Below are positions 43,428 to 52,825 of a stretch of 59,959 bases of DNA, piece after piece (position 1 is the first letter of the stretch; every line of letters begins with the position of its first letter). The DNA lies in NCBI GenBank assembly GCA_021158345.1, contig JAGGUV010000005.1, positions 1-59,959 on the forward strand. Direction: 5' to 3'. Position numbers and translations under genes: made by a program. This DNA comes from Bacteroidales bacterium. GTDB lineage: Bacteria; Bacteroidota; Bacteroidia; Bacteroidales; AUK083. The notes beneath the pieces were generated by a model, which did not search any database, was not told the origin of the DNA, and saw only the letters and a list, made by a program, of their open reading frames with translations.

Positions 43428-46073
43428 ATGAAAAAAGCAAACAAATTTTTATTGATTTTTACTTTAATGTTGTTTTCGTTAATGACATTTTCACAGGGTT
43501 ATATTAAAGGTGTAATCCTTGATGCTGACAATAATGAAGGTTTAATTGGTGCAACTGTCATTTTAGAAGGCACAACTACAGGGACAACAACTGTATTAGA
43601 TGGTAGTTTTATTTTTAAAGCACCTGCAGGCGAATACTCTTTAAATATTTCATTTATAGGATATGCTCCTCAAACAAAAACTATTAATGTAGTAGATGGT
43701 AAAACTATTGATTTAGGAAAAATTTTACTTAAATCAAATGCTATTGCATTGAATGAAATCAACATATTTGCTGATGTTGCTGTTCAAAGGAAAACACCTG
43801 TTGCTGTTAGTGCAGTTTCTGCTAAAACCATTGAAAGAGAATTAGGAAATCAGGAATTCCCTGAAGTTATGAAAATGACTCCTGGTGTTTATGCTACTAA
43901 ACAAGGTGGTGGCTTTGGTGATTCTCGTATTAATGTTCGTGGCTTCGACCAAAAAAATGTTGCTGTTATGATTAACGGTATCCCTGTTAATGATATGGAA
44001 AACGGTTGGGTTTATTGGTCAAACTGGTCAGGTCTTTCTGATGCTACTCGTACTATGCAGGTACAAAGAGGTCTTGGCGCTTCTAAACTTGCTATCAACT
44101 CTGTTGGTGGTACTATTAATATTATTACTAAAACTACTGACGCTAAAAAAGGTGGTTTTATTTCAAGTTCATTTACTGATTATGGAACTAAGAAAACAAA
44201 ACTTGGTTTAAACACTGGTCTTATGAAAGGCGGTTGGGCTGTTTCTTTTATTGGTTCTCGTACTGAAGGTAATGGTTACATTGATGCTACTTGGATTGAT
44301 GCTTGGAGTTATTTCCTTTCTATCAGTAAACAAATTAATAAAAATCATCAATTAGTTTTTACTGCTATTGGTGCTCCTCAAAAACATGGTCAACGTGTTG
44401 GTGATAAATATCATGCTTTATCTGAAGAAACTAAAGAAAAATATGGTAATAAATACAACTCAGGCTGGGGTTATCTTGATGGTAAAAAAATGTGTGAAAA
44501 AACAAATTATTATCATAAACCACAAATAGCTTTAAACTGGTACTGGAATATTTCTGATAAAGCTTTCTTATCTACTTCTGCTTACGTAAGCTTTGGCCGT
44601 GGTGGTGGTTCCGGACTTCTTGGTCAGGGATGGTATAAATACAATGTTAACAAAACTGCTAACGGATGGTACGACTGGAATCTTTCAAGAGATGCTAATG
44701 AATCTGGTTATAACGCTGCCGGTGAAGCTGTTTATGCTAATGATACTTCTACTATATATGATGGTTCAAAACAAATTCTTAGAAACTCTGTAAACAGTCA
44801 CAACTGGTTTGGTATTCTTTCTACTTTAAATTATGATCTTAGCGATAATTTAAAATTAACTGCAGGTTTTGACGGTCGTTACTACAAAGGTATGCACTAT
44901 CGTGAAGTTAGAGACTTATTAGGTGGTGATTATTGGGATGACTCATACAAATCTTATAAAAGTGGTAATTCAAGAGCTCAGGTTGGCGATAAAATAGATT
45001 ATTTTAATGATGGTTTTGTTTCTTATGCAGGTTTATTTTCACAATTAGAATATTCTGCCGGTAATTTCTCCTCTTTTATTGCTGCTTCTGCTTCTGATAC
45101 ATGGTACAAACGTATTGATTATTTTAATTATGACGATAATGTTTACTTGGAAGAAGCCGATTACGAAGGTGTTGAATCTGATTGGGAATCTCAAATTGGT
45201 TACAATTTTAAAACAGGATTAAACTATAACTTAAACGAAAATAATAATGTTTTCATTAATGCTGGTTATTATGCTCGTGCTCCTTTCTTTGATTATGTTT
45301 TTATTAACTATTCAAATGATGTAAACTCTGAATATACTACTGAAAAGGTTATGGCTGGTGAAATTGGTTATGGTTATAACGGTAAATATATTAGTGCAAG
45401 AATTAATGGTTATTATACTTCATGGAAAGACAGATGGTTAGATGGTTATTATACTGATCCTAATACAGGTGCTGGTAGTACTGTTTATTTCCAAGGTCTT
45501 GAAGAAATCCACTATGGTGTTGAAGCAGAATTAAACGCTAATGTTACTAAAGACTTTCAACTTGCAGGTCAATTATCATTAGGAAAATGGTATTATAGCA
45601 ATGATGTTGATATTACTATTTATGATGATAACCGTCAACCTATTGGTGAAGCCGCTATTTATACTAAAGATTTAAGAATTGCTGATGCTCCTCAAACTCA
45701 ATTAGGTATTGCTGCTAAATGGCAGGTTACTAAGCAAATTGATTTAGGCGCTAACTGGGTATATTATGATAAACTTTATTCAAAATTCGATCCTGAAGGA
45801 AGAAAATATGAAGATGAAGCTGGTGTAAATTCTTATGAACTTCCTAGTTATAATGTTCTTGATTTTCGTGCAGGATTTGCATTTAAAATTGCAGGTTTAA
45901 GATCATATGCAAGTGCTAATGTATATAATGCTCTTGATACTGAATATTGGGCTGAAGGTTGGGATAATGCTCAACGTGATTCTAACCATCAATACGCTCA
46001 CAATAGCGAAAACTTTGCCGGTTTCTTAGGTTGGGGACGTAATGTTAACTTCTCTTTAAGAGTTAATTTCTAA
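43428..46073 (+). CDS. TonB-dependent receptor with carboxypeptidase-D-like N-terminal domain
   Basis: An 881-residue outer-membrane receptor. A signal peptide (cleavage near TFSQ, residue 23) precedes a CarboxypepD_reg-like domain (about 25-110, GYIKGVILDADNNEGLIGATV and SFIGYAPQTKT). The plug (about 118-235) contains ALNEINIFA, GGFGDSRINVRGF and MQVQRGLGASKLAINSVGGTINI. The 22-stranded barrel fills the rest and ends with an aromatic C-terminus (NFSLRVNF). It lacks the SusC-specific length (about 1000 aa), and no SusD-like gene is adjacent, so the substrate is open. Codon use (GCT, GGT, CGT, AAC) is strongly biased compared with neighbours, which suggests high expression. A terminator follows at 46097-46128. 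Confidence 0.95.
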   Translation: MKKANKFLLIFTLMLFSLMTFSQGYIKGVILDADNNEGLIGATVILEGTTTGTTTVLDGSFIFKAPAGEYSLNISFIGYAPQTKTINVVDGKTIDLGKILLKSNAIALNEINIFADVAVQRKTPVAVSAVSAKTIERELGNQEFPEVMKMTPGVYATKQGGGFGDSRINVRGFDQKNVAVMINGIPVNDMENGWVYWSNWSGLSDATRTMQVQRGLGASKLAINSVGGTINIITKTTDAKKGGFISSSFTDYGTKKTKLGLNTGLMKGGWAVSFIGSRTEGNGYIDATWIDAWSYFLSISKQINKNHQLVFTAIGAPQKHGQRVGDKYHALSEETKEKYGNKYNSGWGYLDGKKMCEKTNYYHKPQIALNWYWNISDKAFLSTSAYVSFGRGGGSGLLGQGWYKYNVNKTANGWYDWNLSRDANESGYNAAGEAVYANDTSTIYDGSKQILRNSVNSHNWFGILSTLNYDLSDNLKLTAGFDGRYYKGMHYREVRDLLGGDYWDDSYKSYKSGNSRAQVGDKIDYFNDGFVSYAGLFSQLEYSAGNFSSFIAASASDTWYKRIDYFNYDDNVYLEEADYEGVESDWESQIGYNFKTGLNYNLNENNNVFINAGYYARAPFFDYVFINYSNDVNSEYTTEKVMAGEIGYGYNGKYISARINGYYTSWKDRWLDGYYTDPNTGAGSTVYFQGLEEIHYGVEAELNANVTKDFQLAGQLSLGKWYYSNDVDITIYDDNRQPIGEAAIYTKDLRIADAPQTQLGIAAKWQVTKQIDLGANWVYYDKLYSKFDPEGRKYEDEAGVNSYELPSYNVLDFRAGFAFKIAGLRSYASANVYNALDTEYWAEGWDNAQRDSNHQYAHNSENFAGFLGWGRNVNFSLRVNF

Positions 46074-46096
46074 AAAAAATAATATATATAAAATCT

Positions 46097-46128
46097 AAAA
46101 AAGGCTGTTAATTTTAACAGCCTTTTTT
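46097..46128 (+). terminator. Intrinsic terminator after the TonB-dependent receptor
   Basis: AAAAAAGGCTGTTAA (46097-46111), loop TT, then TTAACAGCCTTTTTT (46114-46128). The stem is perfect and the T-run is strong. It lies 23 bp after the receptor stop, so the receptor is probably a single-gene unit. Confidence 0.88.
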
Positions 46129-46153
46129 ATTTGCTTTACTTCTGTATTTTTTT

Positions 46154-46161
46154 TAATTTTG
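46154..46161 (+). promoter_or_regulatory. Predicted -7 promoter element of the T9SS cargo gene
   Basis: TAATTTTG fits TAnnTTTG. The leader would be about 41 nt and would contain the motif AAATTATTAACTAAAA (46182-46197). Confidence 0.5.
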
Positions 46162-46207
46162 TTAATTGAGTATAGATAATCAAATTATTAACTAAAAAAA
46201 TTAAAAT

Positions 46208-49138
46208 ATGAAAAAAAAATACTTATTACTAATTTTATGTTTCTTATCTTCAATTATCGGAGTTGAAGGAAACACAGGTAAAACATTAAAAAAACAAGAC
46301 ACAAAAAGCAAAGAATGGACAGTGTTGGCTACTTATACTATCCCGGGAAAAGCCTCAGGTTTGGCTTTTGACGGCACGTATTTGTATAGCGGTTTATATT
46401 CTGCTCCCGGGGATGATAACATTATTTATAAAATCAACCCTGCTGATGGCAGTTACGAACAGTATTGTGCAGGTCAGTTTGATAAAGCTTATGGTTTAAC
46501 TTATGATGGTCAGTATTTGTGGACTACTGACAGAACAGGCTCATATACTCCTGCTATTGCTGTCCAGTTTGATCAAACAGGTTCAATATTATCTCAATTT
46601 GAATTACCTACTACATATATGTCCGGTATTGCTTATGACAATGGCAATTTTTGGGCTTCAGCTTATTATGACCCTGATGGCTCTATATATAAAATGGATA
46701 ATCAAGGAAATGTATTATCTCAAATTCCTGCTCCTAATGCGCAACCATGGGACATTTGTATACAGGATAACGATATTTGGGTAGCTGATTATGATGCAAA
46801 TATGCTCTATAAAATCGACCAGTCAGGTAATATTCTTGAAAGCCATGCTTCTGAAAATATTAAACCTTCAGGTGTTGTTTTCGATGGACAATATCTTTGG
46901 TATTGCGATGGTCAGGTACAAACTGAAAGTAAACTTTATAAAATTGATCTCTCAGGTGGAGGAACTCCTGCAATTAATGTTATTGATGATAACCACGATT
47001 ATGGGATTGTTACCATTGGAAATACTCCTTCGTGGAATGCTAATATTTTTAATAGCGGTACTGCCGATTTAATTATAAATGGTGTTAGCTTTAATAATCC
47101 TAATTCAGTACTTAGTTGTGGTATCACTTTCCCTCAAACCGTTACTCCAGGAAGCTCTTTTCAAATACCTTTAATTTATTCTCCGGTTGAGTTCGGTCCT
47201 TTAAATGATGTGGCTGTTATTAATTCAAACGATCCTGTTAATCCTAATGTTGATATAACCTTAACAGCTTATGCAGTTTATTCAGGTGCAAGAATATCTC
47301 TTGTTGAAAATAATCATGATTTTGAAAATATCAGAATTAATGCTTTTACTCGTTGGTTTGTACAAATACAAAATTATGGCGACCAAAACTTGATAATTGA
47401 TAGTATATCTTCTTCTGATGCTCATTTTATTGTTGACAATTCTATTAATTTTCCTGTTTCTATTGCAACTCTTGATTTAAATAAAATAGGTATTTGGTTT
47501 AATCCTGATGAAAATATTCAGTATAATGCTACAATATCTGTTTATTCAAATGACGATACACATAGCCCTTTTGAAATTTTAATACAAGGTTTTGGCGATG
47601 ATTCTCAATATCCTATAGGTGATAACTTATGGCATTATCAGATTGATAATGGTTATGATAACAGTCCAAAAGCCATTAAATCTATTAAGGACATTACAGG
47701 CGATGAAGTTGATGATATTATTGTATGTTCTGAAGATGACTGCATAAGATGTTTCAATGGAAACTCATCTGTTACGGGCGATGTTTTATGGGAGAAAGAG
47801 ATATTTGCCGGCTCAGTATATAACCAAAGCAATATTATTACAATTAAAGATATTGATAGTGATGGTTATCAGGATATTGCTGTTGGGACTGCCTGGGGAG
47901 ACAGATCTATTATTGCCATATCAGGTAAAACAGGTGCTACTATCTGGAAACACGATACTCATGAATATGGTGGAGGAGGCTGGGTGTATCAGGTAAGTTC
48001 TGACTTTGATTATAATGATGATGGTCTTGAAGATGTCTTAGCTGCAACAGGTAATGATGCTGATAACACAGGTCCTAAAAGAGTTTATTGCTTAGATGCA
48101 GTTACAGGTAATTCTATATGGGAAACAAATACAGGTGGTCCTGTTTTTTCTGTTCTAGGTGTTGAAGATTTTAATAATGACTCAAAACCCGATGTTGTTG
48201 CAGGTGCTTCAAACCAAGATGAATCACAAGGTAAAATATATGGTATTGACGGTTCTAATGGTAATATTTTGTGGACTTATTTAGTAAACTCCACTTCTGT
48301 ATGGGCTCTATTACAATTAGATGATGTTAATAATGATGGTATTAATGATATTATTGCAGGTGATTTTTCAGGTAATTATTATTTGATAAATCCTGTTGAC
48401 GGTTCCGTGATTTATTCAAGTTCAATAGGCTATAATGTTATTTTACGCTTTGAAAAAATGGATGATGTTAATAATGATTATCATGATGACATTTTAGTTG
48501 CTCATAGCGGGAAATCAGGTATTGTAATTGATGGTTTTACCGGTGCTGTTATTTGGAACAAATCTCTTGATGATAAATCATGGTGCGTAGCAAGAATAAA
48601 TGATGTTAATGGCGATGCTGTTAACGATGTTGTTATTGGTACTTTATATTCTAATAATTATTGCTATTATCTTGATGGAACTAATGGTGATGAGATTAAA
48701 AAAGTTCATATCAGCTCTCCTGTTGATGCTATTGCTACTATGCCTGATATTACAGGAGATGGTTCTATGGAAGTTGTTGTAGGTGGCAGATTAGGCGAAG
48801 TATATTGCTTGTCAGGTGGTTTGGATGCAGGTTTTGTTGGTGTTAACAATTATGTGAATAATGATGGAATTAATACTAAAAATTATCCTAACCCATTCAA
48901 AGACAATACAAATATTTATTTTAATCTTAAAGAAGATACTTATTTATGTCTTGATATCTATAATATTAATGGACAGAAAGTATTTACTTTAAGAGAAAAT
49001 ATGTTTTCAAAAGGAGAACATTCAATTATTTGGGATGGCAGGGATAATTCAGGAACAAAACTTAATTCGGGAATTTATTTTTATGAATTAAAATCCGGTA
49101 ATTATTCAGTAAGACACAAAATGATGTTAGTAAATTAA
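46208..49138 (+). CDS. Large T9SS-secreted multi-beta-propeller protein
   Basis: A 976-residue secreted protein. Signal peptide (about residues 1-21). An N-terminal beta-propeller-like part (about 40-255) repeats elements such as KAYGLTYDGQYLWTTDRTG and SYLPGIAYDNG-type blades. Two choice-of-anchor/ASH-like beta domains follow (about 255-465; DYGIVTIGNTPSW, DFENIRINAFTRWF). Then FG-GAP/VCBS-type repeats (about 470-870; DVNNDGINDIIAGD, DVNNDYHDDILVAH, DFNNDSKPDVVAGA) have Asp-rich loops that may bind calcium. The C-terminal T9SS type A sorting domain (about 890-976) shows NYPNPFKDNT, YNINGQKV and LNSGIYFYEL. It is surface-attached or released; the ligand is unknown. A terminator at 49172-49210 follows. 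Confidence 0.93.
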   Translation: MKKKYLLLILCFLSSIIGVEGNTGKTLKKQDTKSKEWTVLATYTIPGKASGLAFDGTYLYSGLYSAPGDDNIIYKINPADGSYEQYCAGQFDKAYGLTYDGQYLWTTDRTGSYTPAIAVQFDQTGSILSQFELPTTYMSGIAYDNGNFWASAYYDPDGSIYKMDNQGNVLSQIPAPNAQPWDICIQDNDIWVADYDANMLYKIDQSGNILESHASENIKPSGVVFDGQYLWYCDGQVQTESKLYKIDLSGGGTPAINVIDDNHDYGIVTIGNTPSWNANIFNSGTADLIINGVSFNNPNSVLSCGITFPQTVTPGSSFQIPLIYSPVEFGPLNDVAVINSNDPVNPNVDITLTAYAVYSGARISLVENNHDFENIRINAFTRWFVQIQNYGDQNLIIDSISSSDAHFIVDNSINFPVSIATLDLNKIGIWFNPDENIQYNATISVYSNDDTHSPFEILIQGFGDDSQYPIGDNLWHYQIDNGYDNSPKAIKSIKDITGDEVDDIIVCSEDDCIRCFNGNSSVTGDVLWEKEIFAGSVYNQSNIITIKDIDSDGYQDIAVGTAWGDRSIIAISGKTGATIWKHDTHEYGGGGWVYQVSSDFDYNDDGLEDVLAATGNDADNTGPKRVYCLDAVTGNSIWETNTGGPVFSVLGVEDFNNDSKPDVVAGASNQDESQGKIYGIDGSNGNILWTYLVNSTSVWALLQLDDVNNDGINDIIAGDFSGNYYLINPVDGSVIYSSSIGYNVILRFEKMDDVNNDYHDDILVAHSGKSGIVIDGFTGAVIWNKSLDDKSWCVARINDVNGDAVNDVVIGTLYSNNYCYYLDGTNGDEIKKVHISSPVDAIATMPDITGDGSMEVVVGGRLGEVYCLSGGLDAGFVGVNNYVNNDGINTKNYPNPFKDNTNIYFNLKEDTYLCLDIYNINGQKVFTLRENMFSKGEHSIIWDGRDNSGTKLNSGIYFYELKSGNYSVRHKMMLVN

Positions 49139-49171
49139 AAGCTGAATTCACTCTGAAAAGTAGTAATCATC

Positions 49172-49210
49172 AAAAATGCCACAGATTATTAGAAAATTTG
49201 TGGCATTTTT
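49172..49210 (+). terminator. Intrinsic terminator after the T9SS cargo gene
   Basis: AAAAATGCCACA (49172-49183) pairs with TGTGGCATTTTT (49199-49210), followed by more Ts. Confidence 0.85.
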
Positions 49211-49250
49211 TTTTAAAGAAATATCTTTTCAAGAGAGTTCAAAATTTTTA

Positions 49251-49295
49251 TTAAAAAAATGTGGGCTTTGTGAGAAAAAAACTCCAAAGTCCACA
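49251..49295 (-). terminator. Likely terminator of radA on the minus strand
   Basis: On the minus strand TGTGGACTTTG pairs with CAAAGCCCACA (one G-T pair), followed by a T7 tract at 49259-49253. It lies about 145 bp beyond the radA stop. Confidence 0.6.
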
Positions 49296-49439
49296 ATTAT
49301 TTTAAATCTGATATAATATTTTCTATTCTAGAAAATTAGATGAATTAATCTGGGCTAAAGAGACAGAATACTACAAAAAAAATATTTTAGTCCACCTGCG
49401 ATAATACCGTGGGATGAGAAATCATGAATGTATTATAAT

Positions 49440-50807
49440 CTATAAAAATAAAAATTTAAAAATGTCTTCAATTTTTTTAACAAGGCATATTTCAATATTA
49501 TAGTTTTTTGTTCCCGAAGTAATTTTATTATATTTAGAGATAAAGATTTTTTTAAAACCGAGTTTATCAGCTTCAGAGATTCTTTGCTCAATATTGCTGG
49601 CAGGTCTAATTTCGCCTGACAATCCAATTTCAGCAGCAAAACAAAAATTGTTCTCAATAGAAATATCAAGGTTAGAAGACAAAATAGCAATAATCACAGC
49701 AAGGTCAATAGCAGGGTCATCAACTTTAATACCACCTGCAATATTAAGGAAGACATCTTTTGTTCCCAATTTAAAGCCGCAACGTTTTTCAAGAACTGCA
49801 AGCAACATATTAAGTCTGCGGGTATCAAAGCCTGTAGAAGAACGCTGAGGAGTGCCATAGGCAGCAGTACTCACAAGTGCCTGCACTTCTATCAACATCG
49901 AACGCATTCCTTCCATTGTAGAAGCTATGGATACTCCACTGACATTTTCATCTCTTTCAGAGATAAGCACTTCAGAAGGATTTGTAACCTGACGTAATCC
50001 TGTATTTTGCATTTCGTATATTCCTAATTCTGATGTTGAGCCAAACCTGTTTTTAACAGAACGCAAAATTCTGAATCCATAATTTCTATCCCCTTCAAAC
50101 TGTAAAACAGTGTCAACCATATGTTCTAATATTTTAGGACCTGCAAGATTACCATCTTTTGTAATATGTCCGATAAGGAAAACAGGAGTATTTGTTAATT
50201 TTGAAAACTTCTGTAATTCAGAAGCACATTCTCTAATTTGTGAAATGCTGCCTGCCGAAGATTCTATAATATCTGTGTGTAATGTTTGTATTGAGTCAAC
50301 AATTAATAAGTCAGGCTTTATTATTTCTATTTGTGAAAAAATATTTTTAGTAGATGTTTCTGTTAATATTAAACAATCATTATTTTTAATACCGATTCTG
50401 TCGGCACGCATTTTTATTTGTTGTGCACTTTCCTCACCTGTAATATATAGCACTTTAATTTTTTTAATATTAAGTGCCACCTGAAGCAAGAGTGTTGATT
50501 TACCAATGCCAGGTTCTCCTCCTACCAATACCAGCGACCCGGGGACTATTCCTCCACCAAGAACACGATTTAACTCATCATCAAAAGTATTTATTCTTTT
50601 TTCAGAGTCCACACTTATTTCTCCTATTAATTCGGGTTTAGCAATTGAGTCAATAACAAAACCATGAAGCTCATTTTTATCATCATCTCTTTGTATAACT
50701 TCTTCTACATAAGTATTCCATTCGCCGCAAGCAGGACATTTGCCAATCCATTTTGATGACTGAGCGCCACAATTTTGGCAATAAAACATAGTTTTAATCT
50801 TCGACAT
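49440..50807 (-). CDS. radA: DNA repair protein RadA
   Basis: A 455-residue recombination helicase-like ATPase. A four-cysteine zinc finger at the N-terminus (CQNCG and CPACGEW, residues about 10-30) precedes the RecA-like core with Walker A GEPGIGKST (about 93-101), Walker B LLIVDSIQTL, and the RadA-specific KNRFGST motif near residue 253. The Lon-like C-terminal domain (about 290-455) is present. It promotes branch migration in homologous recombination. It heads no tight cluster but follows rfaE2 by 55 bp. Confidence 0.97.
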   Translation of the reverse strand: MSKIKTMFYCQNCGAQSSKWIGKCPACGEWNTYVEEVIQRDDDKNELHGFVIDSIAKPELIGEISVDSEKRINTFDDELNRVLGGGIVPGSLVLVGGEPGIGKSTLLLQVALNIKKIKVLYITGEESAQQIKMRADRIGIKNNDCLILTETSTKNIFSQIEIIKPDLLIVDSIQTLHTDIIESSAGSISQIRECASELQKFSKLTNTPVFLIGHITKDGNLAGPKILEHMVDTVLQFEGDRNYGFRILRSVKNRFGSTSELGIYEMQNTGLRQVTNPSEVLISERDENVSGVSIASTMEGMRSMLIEVQALVSTAAYGTPQRSSTGFDTRRLNMLLAVLEKRCGFKLGTKDVFLNIAGGIKVDDPAIDLAVIIAILSSNLDISIENNFCFAAEIGLSGEIRPASNIEQRISEADKLGFKKIFISKYNKITSGTKNYNIEICLVKKIEDIFKFLFL

Positions 50808-50862
50808 AATTGTGTATTTTTATAAAAAATCAGAGATAAAGATAATAATTTCAAATTATCTG

Positions 50863-51354
50863 TTAGTTGTTTTTTATTTTTTTTTCAATAGCTGTTGTTG
50901 AATAACCGGGAAGGAAATCTAAAGTAATAACCTTACCGCCATAAGTTTTTAAAATATCATAGCCCACAATATCTTCGGGTTTATAATCATCACCTTTAAC
51001 AAGGACATCCGGTTTCACAAGATTTATCAAATTATAAGGAGTCTCCTCATCAAAAATGACAACAGCATCAACAAAAGATATAGAAGCTAAAATTGCAGCT
51101 CTTGATTTTTCATCCATGATTGGTCTGTTGTTACCTTTAATTTTTTTAACAGACACATCACTATTCAATCCAATAATAAGTATATTACCAAGGTCGGCAG
51201 CTTTAGATAAATAATCAATATGGCCAAGGTGAAGAATATCAAAACAGCCATTAGTAAAAACTATTCTTCTGTCTTTAAATCTCCATAATGCCAATTTTGT
51301 TTTAATATCATCAATGGAAAATATTTTCGATTTAATATGGTCTAATTTTTTCAT
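50863..51354 (-). CDS. rfaE2: D-glycero-beta-D-manno-heptose 1-phosphate adenylyltransferase
   Basis: A 163-residue nucleotidyltransferase of the cytidylyltransferase fold. The signature is TNGCFDILHLGHIDYL (HxGH, residues about 34-49), and the C-terminal part has YSTTAIEKKI. It corresponds to the adenylyltransferase half of HldE and activates heptose phosphate for LPS core synthesis. The kinase half (RfaE1) is not in the window. Length matches stand-alone RfaE2. Confidence 0.94.
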   Translation of the reverse strand: MKKLDHIKSKIFSIDDIKTKLALWRFKDRRIVFTNGCFDILHLGHIDYLSKAADLGNILIIGLNSDVSVKKIKGNNRPIMDEKSRAAILASISFVDAVVIFDEETPYNLINLVKPDVLVKGDDYKPEDIVGYDILKTYGGKVITLDFLPGYSTTAIEKKIKNN

Positions 51355-51465
51355 ACGTCTAAAGTATTTAATAAATTAAAGGCAAGTTATAAAAAAAAAC
51401 AGAAATACAATATTTATTAGAATAAGTGCACATTTTTACATATTCTTTCAGGTATTTATATTATT

Positions 51466-52461
51466 TCAATCTTTATTAAAAACAGGTATCAAAATTAAAG
51501 ATAATGAGCCTGCAAAAATAATCATAATAGTTTGATTGAGCCAGAGTATCCAACCTAAGGCATAGCCTGCTGTACCAGAAATTGCATAGAGATATAATGT
51601 CTCAGCAACAATAGCAGGATAAACGCCAATACCACCTTGTACAAGAATAATTCCAATTGAGCCGAATATTAAAACTGCAAAGCCTGCATTTAAACCAAGA
51701 CCACTTGTTTCGGGAATACAATTAAAACAAATATAGGTCATAAAAAGATATAATGTCCAAATTGCAACAGTATAGAAAATAAACCATCTAGGCTTTTTAA
51801 TTTTTATAAGCGACTTAATACCTTCCCAAAAGCCGACAAATAAATGTTTTACTTTTTTATATAAATTAGTGTCTTTTGATTTCTGTCTGTAAATAATAAA
51901 ACCAAAAATAAAAATTATCAATATTAAAACAGCCCAAATAAGGTGAGGGCTAAAAAGCCCTAAAAATTTGTCGGATAGTTTTAAATAAATTTTATCATGA
52001 ACGTAAACATTAAGTCTTTTAAACTGAATTGCAAAATTCACTAAAAATAAAATGATAAAAATAAACATATCAAAAGCCCTCTCTGTAACAACAGTGCCGA
52101 AGGATTTTTGAAACGGTATTTTTTCATACTTGGCAAGCACACCGCAACGGCTCACTTCACCGAGACGAGGTAATGCAAGGTTAGCGAAATATCCAATAAA
52201 AACAGAAAAAAATACATTTATAAACTTTGGGTTATATCCAAGTGGTTCCATCAGTATCATCCATCGCAAGGTTCTTAATACATGACTGGTAAAACCAAAA
52301 ATTATTGACAAAATTATCCATCTGTAATCTGCACTTTTAATTGAAATAAGAATATCTTTTTTTTGTCCGGGAGTTAAATCTTTCAGAAACAACCAAATAA
52401 ACAGTATACCTATTGATAGGAAAAAAATAATTTTAAAAAATGTAAAAAGTTTTTTTTTCAA
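51466..52461 (-). CDS. Lysylphosphatidylglycerol synthase TM-region/UPF0104 family membrane protein
   Basis: A 331-residue protein with eight or nine membrane helices. Family elements are visible: FTSHVLRTLRWMILMEPLGY, the FFSVFIGYFANLALPRLGEVSRCGVLAKYEKI region and GSIGIILVQGGIGVYPAIVAE. These proteins are thought to be lipid flippases or aminoacyl-lipid transporters, although the substrate for this subgroup is unproven. It is encoded 4 bp after panD in a conserved panC-panD-flippase order. Confidence 0.92.
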   Translation of the reverse strand: MKKKLFTFFKIIFFLSIGILFIWLFLKDLTPGQKKDILISIKSADYRWIILSIIFGFTSHVLRTLRWMILMEPLGYNPKFINVFFSVFIGYFANLALPRLGEVSRCGVLAKYEKIPFQKSFGTVVTERAFDMFIFIILFLVNFAIQFKRLNVYVHDKIYLKLSDKFLGLFSPHLIWAVLILIIFIFGFIIYRQKSKDTNLYKKVKHLFVGFWEGIKSLIKIKKPRWFIFYTVAIWTLYLFMTYICFNCIPETSGLGLNAGFAVLIFGSIGIILVQGGIGVYPAIVAETLYLYAISGTAGYALGWILWLNQTIMIIFAGSLSLILIPVFNKD

Positions 52462-52465
52462 AAAG

Positions 52466-52813
52466 TTATCTTATTTTATTATTATCATCAGGAAAAACTA
52501 CAGAAGGCACAAAAGTCTTAGCCTCTTCAAAATCCATTGAAGCATAAGAAATAATAATAATAACATCATCAATTTCTGCTTTGCGAGCAGCAGGACCGTT
52601 AAGACAGATAATGCCCGAACCTCTTTTGCCTTTAATAACATAAGTTTCAATACGCTCGCCATTGTTAATATTTACAACCTGAACTTTTTCATTTTCAATA
52701 ATATTTGCAGCATCCATCAGGTCTTCATCAACCGTAATACTGCCAATATACTGTAAATTAGCCTCTGTAACTTTTACTTTATGAATTTTAGATTTTAATA
52801 TTTCTATCTGCAT
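52466..52813 (-). CDS. panD: Aspartate 1-decarboxylase
   Basis: A 115-residue pyruvoyl enzyme that makes beta-alanine from aspartate. The self-cleavage site is the Gly-Ser in YIGSIT (residues 22-27), with the Lys9-equivalent and [19 protein letters not shown] downstream. The length is right for the family. It lies 12 bp after panC, so beta-alanine synthesis and its use are coupled in one operon. Confidence 0.96.
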   Translation of the reverse strand: MQIEILKSKIHKVKVTEANLQYIGSITVDEDLMDAANIIENEKVQVVNINNGERIETYVIKGKRGSGIICLNGPAARKAEIDDVIIIISYASMDFEEAKTFVPSVVFPDDNNKIR

Positions 52814-52825
52814 AACTTTACAAAA

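Larger units (their letters stand above)
49139..49439. other. Intergenic interval between convergent T9SS cargo and radA genes
   Basis: It holds the terminator of the cargo gene (49172-49210) and a second hairpin that fits radA (49251-49295). The 18-mer GAATTAATCTGGGCTAAA at 49342-49359 matches, apart from one inserted T, the sequence at 7084-7100. No gene seen. Confidence 0.55.

Noticed and set aside
43428-46073. SusC-type glycan receptor with SusD partner
   Set aside because: The receptor is only 881 residues long, and the next gene is a T9SS beta-propeller protein rather than a SusD-like lipoprotein.
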